A DNA stretch of 39,967 nt from Oscillospiraceae bacterium (lineage in GTDB: Bacteria > Bacillota > Clostridia > Oscillospirales > Acutalibacteraceae), in contig SVPB01000010.1 in NCBI GenBank assembly GCA_015066065.1, positions 1 to 39,967 on the forward strand, read 5' to 3'. The notes under the pieces are model-generated. The model did no database searches. It saw only the letters and a program-made list of their open reading frames with translations, and was not told the DNA's origin. Position numbers and translations under genes: made by a program. Position 1 is the first letter of the stretch. Every line of letters begins with the position of its first letter. This document shows positions 23,780 to 32,900 of this stretch, one piece after another.

Positions 23780-23910
23780 GCCCCCATATGTCGAACAAAG
23801 CCGCTGCCATACTTTTGGCCGTTTTTACCCCTACGCATACACCGTTTGGCTGCTCTTTCAGAAAAAAACTCGCTATCTTCAGCAAAGAAACGTGATATAA
23901 AGGTATAACA

Positions 23911-23944
23911 TAAGGGGACAACGGTCGTGACCGCTGTCCCCTTA
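23911..23944 (-). terminator. Hairpin downstream of the AraC-type gene
   Basis: 15-bp stem AAGGGGACAACGGTC / GACCGCTGTCCCCTT with one mismatch and a short loop, immediately after the AraC stop on the minus strand. The following T-tract is interrupted, so termination efficiency is uncertain. Confidence 0.6.
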
Positions 23945-23946
23945 TA

Positions 23947-24801
23947 CTATGGCTGTTGCCGGTAGGCACGGGGGGATACGCCAAAGCGCTTACGAAAGGC
24001 CTTGCTGAAGGCATACACGTTCGCATAACCCAAACGGGTGGCAATCTCGGTGATGCTGAGACGGCCCTCTTTAACAAGCAGGCCGGCCAGCTGTGCCTTC
24101 CTGTCACCATAATAATGAGATAAAGTGCCGCCGGTGGTGCGGCGGTACAGGGCGGACAAATATCCGTAGCTGTAGCCCAGAGCATCCGCCATCTCCTGCA
24201 GTTCCCTCATAGTGTAAATATGGGTATCAATGTAATTGGTCATCTGGTAGCACAACACCTCCGCCGGAGTAGCGGTATCCCGCGGCAAAACCGGCTGTAC
24301 CTGCTCAAAGGCACGCAGGGTGGCGATAATCACCTGCTCTACCAAAGACGTTAACAGCTCCTCCCGATACGACTGTTCGTGATGAAGCTCCCCGATCATC
24401 CGGCCAATCAGCTGGGACACCCACTCATCCCGGAACACCCTTGTCCGGGGAGAATGAAACGTCTCCGCCAGCGTCAAAAGTGCCCTGGCAAACGGCTCTC
24501 TATGACAAATAAAAGAAAAAAAGTCAAACTTAAGCGGCGATTCCCTGGAAGAAGCAATGGCATGCGTATCCCCGGGGAAGGAAAGATAAATATCTCCTGC
24601 CGTCACCGAAGTGGGAATACCGTCAGCAAACACCTCCCCTTCACCGCCGGTCACCAGCGTCAGCTCGTACAGATCATAAACGTGATCGTCAATACGACCG
24701 CCGGGTTCGCAGTAAAGGCGACCTATCTGCAAAATATCTACGCCAGCAAGGGCCAGCGGCTCCTTGAGATAATCCTTGATCAAATGATAACGACCAGCCA
24801 T
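23947..24801 (-). CDS. AraC-family transcriptional regulator
   Basis: 284 residues. The N-terminal ~130 residues form a cupin-like sensor domain (PGGRIDDHVYDLYELTLVTGGEGEV...GDIYLSFPGDTHAI), as in AraC proteins that bind sugars. The C-terminal ~100 residues carry two HTH motifs (ELQEMADALGYSYGYLSALYRR and SITEIATRLGYANVYAFSKAF) and the closing signature FRKRFGVSPRAYR. GGAGG lies seven bases before the ATG at 24799-24801. Divergent from the Gfo/Idh oxidoreductase operon, which it probably controls. Its own promoter (24820-24848) leaves an mRNA leader of only about a dozen bases. Confidence 0.94.
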   Translation of the reverse strand: MAGRYHLIKDYLKEPLALAGVDILQIGRLYCEPGGRIDDHVYDLYELTLVTGGEGEVFADGIPTSVTAGDIYLSFPGDTHAIASSRESPLKFDFFSFICHREPFARALLTLAETFHSPRTRVFRDEWVSQLIGRMIGELHHEQSYREELLTSLVEQVIIATLRAFEQVQPVLPRDTATPAEVLCYQMTNYIDTHIYTMRELQEMADALGYSYGYLSALYRRTTGGTLSHYYGDRKAQLAGLLVKEGRLSITEIATRLGYANVYAFSKAFRKRFGVSPRAYRQQP

Positions 24802-24819
24802 CCTATCGCCTCCGGCTCT

Positions 24820-24848
24820 ATTGTACGGCATAACGGGTGAAAAGTCAA
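24820..24848 (-). promoter_or_regulatory. Sigma-A promoter of the AraC-type gene
   Basis: Minus-strand TTGACT (24843-24848), 17-base spacer, TACAAT (24820-24825). The start codon begins only 19 bases downstream of the -10. Confidence 0.75.
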
Positions 24849-24930
24849 TAAAGATATGTTTACCGGGCGAAAACACGCTGTTTTTTTCTAATAAATTAAG
24901 TTTGGATATGTTTTACATTGTGTGTAAGCA

Positions 24931-24959
24931 TTGCACTTTATGCCGGATTGCGGTATAAA
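24931..24959 (+). promoter_or_regulatory. Promoter of the Gfo/Idh oxidoreductase operon
   Basis: TTGCAC (24931-24936), 17-base spacer, TATAAA (24954-24959), about 40 bases before the ATG. About 80 bases of A/T-rich DNA separate it from the divergent AraC promoter and would be the place for AraC binding. Confidence 0.7.
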
Positions 24960-24999
24960 AAGAGTAGAGAACCAAAAACATTCATCAGGAGGGTATATC

Positions 25000-26064
25000 A
25001 TGAGTCAGATCGTTACTATTGCTGTCATCGGCTGTGGGCGTATTGCCCGCAACGCCCATCTTCCGGCATTCTGTCAAATGGAGGGCATCCGCATCAAATA
25101 CGGATGCGATATCATTGAGGAAAAAGCCCAAAAGCTCAAAGAGGACTTCCCCCTCATTGAGGAGGTCATCACCGACTACAAGGTGGCCTTAGCCGATCCG
25201 GAGGTGGACGCAGTCTATGTGCTGACCCCCAACTATGCTCACTACACCATCTCGGTGGAAGCGCTGCAGGCTGGCAAGCACGTGTTCTGCGAAAAGCCCA
25301 TCACCGTCAACTATGCTCTATCCTGCCAAATGGCCGAGGCGGCCGAAAAAGCCGGAAAAATGCTGAACATCGGTGTATGCAACCGGCATCATCGCTCGGT
25401 AGAACGGCTGGAGGAAATGAACCGTAACGGCGAGTTTGGCACCATCTATCACGTATACTGTTCCTTCCGGTCGTTCCGGAGCATCCCCGGCTTGGGCGGT
25501 GCCTTCACGGATAAAAAGCAATCCGGCGGCGGCGTGCTCATTGACTGGGGCGTGCACTTTATGGATCTTATCCTGTACATTCTGGGCGACGCAAAGCTGC
25601 AGACCCTGACCTGCGACGCCTACTGCGAAATGGCCAAGGATATGAAAACCTACCGCTATGAGAATATGTGGGCGGAGGACACCGCCGATGTGGAAAACGG
25701 TGTCAATGACGTGGATGACTTCATCTCCGGTCATATCCGCACCGACAAGGGCAGCATCTCCTTCAATGGTGCCTGGGCGCAAAACATTGAGCAAAACGAG
25801 ATGTTTATCGACTTCCTGGGTGATAAGGGCGGCGCCCGTCTGGATTATGGTGGACATTTCACCTTCTGGAAAGGAGATACGCTGGAAAAAGTCACACCGG
25901 AATACGATATCCCCAACATGTATCTGGAAGAAAGCATCGCCTTTATCGACAGTATCCACACCGGCGTTAAGGATCGCAACCACATCGACTATGTGCTGGA
26001 AAGCGCCTTGCTGTTGGATAAGCTGTACGAGTCGGCTGAAAACAAGAGAGAGGTCGTGCTGTGA
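25000..26064 (+). CDS. Gfo/Idh/MocA-family NAD(P)-dependent oxidoreductase
   Basis: 354 residues. N-terminal Rossmann fold with the dinucleotide-binding turn VIGCGRIARNAHLPAF (~10-25), the conserved EKP motif (98-100, VFCEKPITVN), and the C-terminal alpha/beta substrate domain with GGGVLIDWGVHFMDLILYILG. Members oxidise or epimerise sugars, inositols or their derivatives using a bound NAD(P). The start is set by AGGAGG at the correct distance; the upstream in-frame ATG overlaps the promoter. Ends one base before the next gene. The divergent AraC regulator suggests inducible catabolism of a sugar-like compound; the compound cannot be read from sequence. Confidence 0.93.
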   Translation: MSQIVTIAVIGCGRIARNAHLPAFCQMEGIRIKYGCDIIEEKAQKLKEDFPLIEEVITDYKVALADPEVDAVYVLTPNYAHYTISVEALQAGKHVFCEKPITVNYALSCQMAEAAEKAGKMLNIGVCNRHHRSVERLEEMNRNGEFGTIYHVYCSFRSFRSIPGLGGAFTDKKQSGGGVLIDWGVHFMDLILYILGDAKLQTLTCDAYCEMAKDMKTYRYENMWAEDTADVENGVNDVDDFISGHIRTDKGSISFNGAWAQNIEQNEMFIDFLGDKGGARLDYGGHFTFWKGDTLEKVTPEYDIPNMYLEESIAFIDSIHTGVKDRNHIDYVLESALLLDKLYESAENKREVVL

Positions 26065-26065
26065 T

Positions 26066-26914
26066 ATGAAAGCCATCGGGTTTATTGACTATTATCTAAG
26101 CGAGTGGCATGCCAACAACTACCCCCAATGGATCAAGGAGGTCTGCCAGAGAACAGGGCTGGACTACACGGTAGCCTATGCCTGGGGTGAGCAGGACATA
26201 TCCCCCGTGGACGGGGTGACCGGCGCACAATGGTGCGAAAAAATGGGAGTAACCCTCTGCCCCACCCTGGAAGAGGTATGCCAAAAAAGCGATGTGCTCA
26301 TCATCCTGGCACCCTCCGATCCGGAGAAGCATCTCGGCTACGCCCAGCAGGTGCTGTCCTACGGCAAGCCCACCTACATTGACAAAACCTTTGCTCCCGA
26401 CGGGGAGACAGCCAAGGCCATCTTTGCCTTAGGCGAGCAGTACAACACCCCCTTCTTCAGCACCTCTGCCTTGCGGTATGCCGAAGAACTGGCGGATATG
26501 CCTCCCGTCCGTGGCCTGTCGGTCATGGGAGGCGGCGGCAACTTCCCGGAATACGTCATCCACTTGGTGGAGATGGCGGTTGCCGTTACACCCAGTCCCT
26601 TCCACCGGGTGAAGGTTCACGTTGCCGGAGAACGGCGTCTGTGTTGTCTGGAAACCGTGGATAAAGACACGGCGGCGATGGTCTACTGCCCCGGTATGGA
26701 CTTCGCTCTGGGTGGTGACACTGCTGATGGACAGCCCGTATACCGGGTGGTGCAATCGGATTTCTTCCCACGGCTCATCGAGTCTATCCTCCGCTTCTTT
26801 GAGGACGGAAAGCTGCCTTTTGACCCGGCGCAGACGTTGCAGGCCATGGCGGTACGAGATGCCTTGCTGCTGGCCGAAAAACAACCGGACGTTTGGGTGT
26901 CTGTCAAACAATAA
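26066..26914 (+). CDS. Companion oxidoreductase-like protein of the Gfo/Idh operon
   Basis: 282 residues, starting two codons from the oxidoreductase stop (TGA then ATATG), so almost certainly co-translated. It has an alternating beta-alpha N-terminus (MKAIGFIDYYLSEWHANNYP, SDVLIILAPSDPEKH, GKPTYIDKTFAPD) that parallels a Gfo/Idh Rossmann fold: the VLTPNYAH and EKP segments of the partner correspond to ILAPSDPE and DKTFAP here. A glycine-rich dinucleotide turn is missing, and the substrate domain is short. It may be a degenerate paralogue or a partner subunit. A bidirectional terminator follows. Confidence 0.75.
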   Translation: MKAIGFIDYYLSEWHANNYPQWIKEVCQRTGLDYTVAYAWGEQDISPVDGVTGAQWCEKMGVTLCPTLEEVCQKSDVLIILAPSDPEKHLGYAQQVLSYGKPTYIDKTFAPDGETAKAIFALGEQYNTPFFSTSALRYAEELADMPPVRGLSVMGGGGNFPEYVIHLVEMAVAVTPSPFHRVKVHVAGERRLCCLETVDKDTAAMVYCPGMDFALGGDTADGQPVYRVVQSDFFPRLIESILRFFEDGKLPFDPAQTLQAMAVRDALLLAEKQPDVWVSVKQ

Positions 26915-26923
26915 TCCATAGGA

Positions 26924-26960
26924 AAAACAGCCCGATACCGTTATGGTATCGGGCTGTTTT
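26924..26960. terminator. Bidirectional Rho-independent terminator
   Basis: 16-bp stem AAAACAGCCCGATACC / GGTATCGGGCTGTTTT with a 5-base loop and A/T tracts on both sides, between the convergent oxidoreductase operon and the giant surface-protein gene. Confidence 0.9.
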
Positions 26961-26971
26961 AATGCTAAGGA

Positions 26972-29900
26972 TTAGTTGAGAAAGCTACCGGCATACAGAT
27001 GATCGGTCTGTCCCTGAGGAACCATGATGGCATCCACAGCGATCTCCTCGGCGGTACGGGCACTGCCGAACAGATCCACCGTATAGATGGTGCCACGGAA
27101 ATACTGCGGATCTGCCGCACGGTTATCGCCACCGATGCGGAAGCCCTCGGTAATAACGGGCAGAGGCTTTGTCAGGGTCTGGCTTTCTGCAAAGACGCCG
27201 TTGACATACAAGCTGGCGGTCAGGCCGTCCACCGTAAGTGCCACATGCACCGGCTTGCTGGAACGAATATCGGTGCTAAACACATGGGTGTAGGCAACCC
27301 CCTTAACCTTGTAGTACAGACGGATACGACCGTTGGTGTACACCTCCAGATTGATTTGGTCAGCGGTACTACCGTCGTAGTTACCGAGAATAACACCGGC
27401 ACGCTCCTTTTGAGAGGTGTCCAGCTGGATCAGAGCTTCGAAGGTGACCGGGCCAGCGGAGAGCGCAGCGTCGATGGGCTTGCTTTCGCCTTGGCTATAC
27501 GCATTAAAGCCGGTCGCTCCATCGTAGATCACCTTGCCGACCTCATTGGACGGTGCCTTGATCTGGCTATAGACAAGGATCTGACCGCAGTGAGCACACA
27601 GCTGATGCTGGATGCCGCTTGCCGTCTCGGACTCCGCCACGTCCACCACCCAGTCGCCGGCGGTATGCTGACCGGCGGCACAGCTGTCGGTAGCAAAGGC
27701 GGCGCTGTACAGCATGGCCGGGTCAAACACGTCCACGCTGATCGCATCCCGGAGGACCTCCTCAGCGGTGCGTACATCCGCAAACAGGCTGATGCTGTAA
27801 ACGGTGCCACGGAAATAATAGGCGTTGCTGCCACGGTTATCGCCGCCCAGACGGAGACGATCGGTGTTAACAGCCGGGGCGAAGGCCACCGTACGGCTTT
27901 CTACCGCCACACCGTTGACATACAAGGTGGCTGTCGTGCCGTCCACCGTCACCGCCAAATGGGTCGCTCTGTCGGAGCGAACATCGGTGCTAAACAGGCA
28001 ATCCACCTTAGCGCCGGCCTCGTTGGTGTAGAACAGACGGACACGTCCCTGAGAATAGATCTCCAGATTCACCCGAGCACCGGTGTAACCGTAGTTACCA
28101 AGGATAACGCCGGCACGATCCTCCTGGGTCTTATCTACCTGAACAACCGCTTCGAAGGTAAGCGGCGTCTGGCGCAGGGTGGGCAGCGTCAGCTTGTTGT
28201 CCGGAGTAAAGGTCATGCCCAACGGCTTGGTCGGCACGGTTATCGTCTCGATATCCGCCGCCGAGAAGGCGTGACCAAACAGAAGGCCTTCGGTGTTATC
28301 GGACACCGCGACCGCATCCTTGGCCACTTCGTCGGCCGACCGCACATCCTCAAACAGATGGACGTTATATACCGTACCCTTAAAGAACAAGGTGTTACCG
28401 GTACGGTGGTCACCGCCTACCATGTACTTGTTGGTGATGGTGGGCAAGGCGAAGGGCAGCGGCCGGGTCTCCGTTGCCACACCGTCCACATACAGGGTAG
28501 CGGTGGCATCCTCCACCGTCACCGCCAGATGTACCGGCTTGTCGGAACGGATATCGGTATCAAATACCACGCTGGCTCTGCCGCCGGTGGTATTGGTGTA
28601 GAACAGACGGACACGGCCCTTGGTGTAGATCTCCAAGCTGACCTGAGCACGCCAGCTGGCATCGTAGTTGCTGACGATGACACCGCCCCGGTCGGATACA
28701 GAAGCATCCAACTGTACGGTGGCCTCAAAGGTATGCGGAGTCGCCGTCAGATTACCAACGGAATAGGGGTTATCGGCGCCAAAGCTCATGCCGGAGGACT
28801 GCAGCGCCTCGACAAGGCTGTTGTCGGTGGTGTAGTGAGCCGCATACAGCAGGCCACCTTCCTCACCGGTTACCAAGGCCATATCGTGGCTGATCTCCTC
28901 GGCGGTACGGGCATGGTCAAAGACGTTGATGCCGTACAAAGTGCCGCGGAAGTACCAGGGGTTGGCGGCACGGTTGTCGCCGCCCAGGCAGAAGCCTTCG
29001 GTGATCTCCGGCAAGGGGAAGGCCATGGTGATGCTCTGGCTGAAGATACCATCCACATACAGGGTGGCGGTGGTACCGTCCACGCTCAGGGCGATGTGAC
29101 GGGGAGCATCCGAACGGATATCCTCCCGGAAAGTGTAGCTGCGGGAGGTTTCGCCATTGTGCACGTACAGACGCAGGACGCCACCGGTAAAGACCTCCAG
29201 GTTGATCTGCTGGCCGGTGGAACCATCATAGTTACCGAAGATGACGCCTCCACGACCGGTGATATCGGTGGGTACCTGTACCACCGCTTCAAAGGTTTTG
29301 GGAGCCGCCGCCAGGGTGCCGACGGTATGGAGAGTCTCCTTGCGGAAGGTGACACCATCCGGCACCACCTGCAGAACGGGAGCCTGCTCTGCCAGGTAAT
29401 ACTTGCTGTACAGCAGGGCCTCCTCATTCTCAAACACCGCATACGCATCGGACACGATCTCCTCTGCTGTACGCACATCGCCAAAGACGTTGACGTTATA
29501 CAAAGTGCCCTTGAAGTAGCAGTAGTTGCCCACACGGGCATCGCCGCCAATCATGAAATCGCCCGACAAAGCAGGAATATCCATGGTAAGCTGCTTGCTT
29601 TCCACTGCCACGCCCTCCACATAGAGGGTCGCCGTCCGGCCACTCACGGTCACAGCCATGTGCTTAGGCTCCGCCGAACGGATATCGGTACCAAAGACAC
29701 AGTCCACCTTGGCACCATCCACCGTGTAGTACAGACGGACACGGCCGTAGGTGTAGATCTCCAGGCTGTACTGCGCCGCAGCGCCACTGCCGTAATTGCT
29801 GAGAATGACACCGCCGCGCTCGTTCATGGTCACCGGCACCTGTACGGTGGCCTCCACCGTCAAGGGAGTGGTGCTCAAGGTCAGCTGCTCCGCCGTACTC

Positions 29901-32900
29901 CGGGAAGCTGTAAAGGTACGCCCGGTGGCATAGCCCATAGGTCTGACCGCTATCTCCTTGGGAACGGTAAACTCCTTGGCCTCCAGCAGTACGCCGCAGA
30001 CGGTGCAGTTCTTATGCATCACGCCGTTATGCTCAGCGGTTGCTGCCCGGTCGATGACCCACTCACCATAGCGGTGGGCAATGCCGGTCTTGACGATCTT
30101 GTCGCAGTGCAGGCACTGGCGATAGGTGTAACCATCCTCTGTCTCGGACTCCGGCAGGTAGGTCTGCTCCTCGCCGTAGGCGTGCTCTACAATGTTCTTG
30201 GTGGTCAGATCTGCCAAGGCGAAGAATACGCTGTCCTCGGTCAGCTCGGTCTCCTTGATGACCAACGCAAAGTTGGACTGATAGTACATAGAGCCGCTGT
30301 GTACGTTCATGGAGTTGAGCAGGTTCACGTAATAGCGCTGACCATTCTCCACGTACGAGAACTGGACATCCTTGTTGTGTACCGTACCGAAGTCCAGCTT
30401 GTTGAAGGACTTGGCACCGATATCCACGCCCACCTTCAGATCATCAAAGGGGCTGTCGTCAAAGAACTCCATGGTGCCGTAGATGCGGTTGTTGACATTG
30501 CGATTCTCATGGAAAGCGGCAATGAGCATGGCTTCCAGCTGCTTGGTTAAGGGATGGGCGCCGTTGTATTCCGCCGCATTCCAAGTAAACCAGATGTAAT
30601 CCTCGGAGTCGTACAGCTTGCGCATATACTTACAGTAAGGATTAAAGATCTCATCCCAGTTCAGGATATCACCGCCCATGGGGGTGAAGTACATCTCAAA
30701 CACCGGGTCGTTCTCCGTGCCGAGATAAATGATCTGCTCATCCGCCGGGATCTCGTCACCACGGCCAGCCAGAATCAGGTTGCCCTGCTCGGTGGAACGA
30801 CGGTTGATCAGGTGCTGGAACTCATACACGCCTTCCTGCCACTTGTAAGCCTTAACGAGACGCAGGTAGTTGACGGAGGCACGGTAGATGGCCTCGTGGT
30901 CGGAGACGATGGTGGCCGTCTGCAGCTTACCGTTACCGTTGCGGCCCTTGGAGGTGACACCGTCCAGGTTGGTACTGCCGGTCCACACCGCGTTGCGGTG
31001 CGCCACTCCGTTCATATCCAGGTAGTGGGACACGGCGCAGAGCTTGGTGTGCATCATATCGGTGCCACCCTTGTTCTGCAGCGTCCAGTCCATCTCAGTA
31101 AAGGTCAGATAGTCTCCAATGACGCCATCCTGCACGTAAGCGGGGTCGCAGGGGTCGTTAATCTGGCTGTCGAAGTAGTCACGCATCAACAAGGTGTTAG
31201 CCGAAGTAGGATAAGCGTCAATATGACCGATGGCGTTGACGTGAATACCCATCTTCGCCGCCGTGATAAGCAGGTAAGCGATACGGACAAAGCCATACTT
31301 ATCATAATTAGTCTTGCCGGACAGCTGGCGCAGATAACCAAAGTAACGGCTGTTACGATTGATGTTGACTGCCGTCTGCACCGAGAAGCGGTAGGAGGAG
31401 ACGTCGATGTAAACCTCCTCTTCCGGGTGCGCCTGCTTGTAGCACATAGCTTGGAATATCAGGAGGCCCAAGCCCACATTACAGTTGTCCGCAATGCCGC
31501 TGTTGGGATATACAAAGGTGTCTACCGTGACCGTGCCGCCGTTGATGTTCGGGAAGGTGGTCACATTCTTGCTCATAAAGTTGCTAGAGTTGTCCAGCCG
31601 GGGATAATTCCTGTAATTAGCGTCTATATCCGCGTCGCTGGAGTTCTGGGAAAGGTTGAACACGTCGGTGACCGGGACAGGCGTCTTGGTGGTCGGAAGG
31701 ACGGTCTCCTCTGCCTTGCTCACATAATCTGTGTAGGCAGGCACGGTATCGGCCACCTCGTTGACGGTCAGGGCATTGTAGATGGCCGCTGACCAATAGG
31801 CATCGTCCCGCACAGCGGAGTCGTTATCCTTCCACAGCGCCTTGTTGACGTTGAGGGTGGCGTTGGTGGAGTTACCCCAGATGATGGAGCCTCCGGAGGT
31901 AGCGGTATTGCCGGATACGGTAATGTCAATGAGGTTGACGGTGGTACCACTGGTCGTCTCGTACATGAAGCCGCCCTTGGCAGCGCTGTTGCCGGTAGCT
32001 ATGGTCTTATACAACGCAAGCTGGCTGGACTTGGACACATACAGGGCACCGCCGGCGCTGTCGGTGACGTTGTCGGTAAAGGTGCAGGTGTGCAAAACGA
32101 TCGGTTCGGCTTCGGGATCATCGGTATACACGAACACCGCACCGCCACTGGCATTACAGCGGTTACCTGCGAAGGTGGTGTTATATACCCCACCCGATGC
32201 CTTGGCGGCAAAGCCGATGGCGCCGCCGTTATTCCCCGATACGTTGTCGTTAATCGTGCTGTTGTACAGCGTCAAGGCAGATTCGACATTGTACAGGAAG
32301 CCGCCGTTGGACTCCGCTTGGTTACCGGTAGCGGTAATAGCATTGAGAACTGCCGTGGCGCCATTAGTGAGATACACGCCACCGGAGGTCAGGGTTGCCT
32401 CGTTCTGGGTGAAGGTCACCCCGTCCATCTCAAGCAAGCTTCCGGACAAGCTGACAGCGCCGCCGTTTTCTTCTGCCGTATTCTTGGTAAAGAGGGTATC
32501 CTTGATATACGCATCCACCTTGGCCATCAGCTGGATAGCACCGCCCTGTAAAGCGCTGTTACTCCGGAACTCGGAATCCTTGACGGTCAGGATACGCTTA
32601 TCCTCGGTCACTGTCTGCCGGGTGGCATAGATAGCGCCGCCGTAGTCCTTGGTGCTGTTGGTGACAAAATCTACATCCGTCAAGGTGACCTCAGAGTTGC
32701 GATCATGGGCGCTGGCATAGGAAATGTACAGAGCGCCGCCATTGGTCTGTGCCGTGTTGGAGGTCAGGGTGGTGCCGGTCATATCCAGCGTTACACTATG
32801 GATGGAAATGGCTCCTCCGTGCTTACCGGCACTCATGATGGCGTTCTTCTTGAAGGACGCATCCTTAACGGTAACGGTGGAAGCACCACCGGCATAAATG

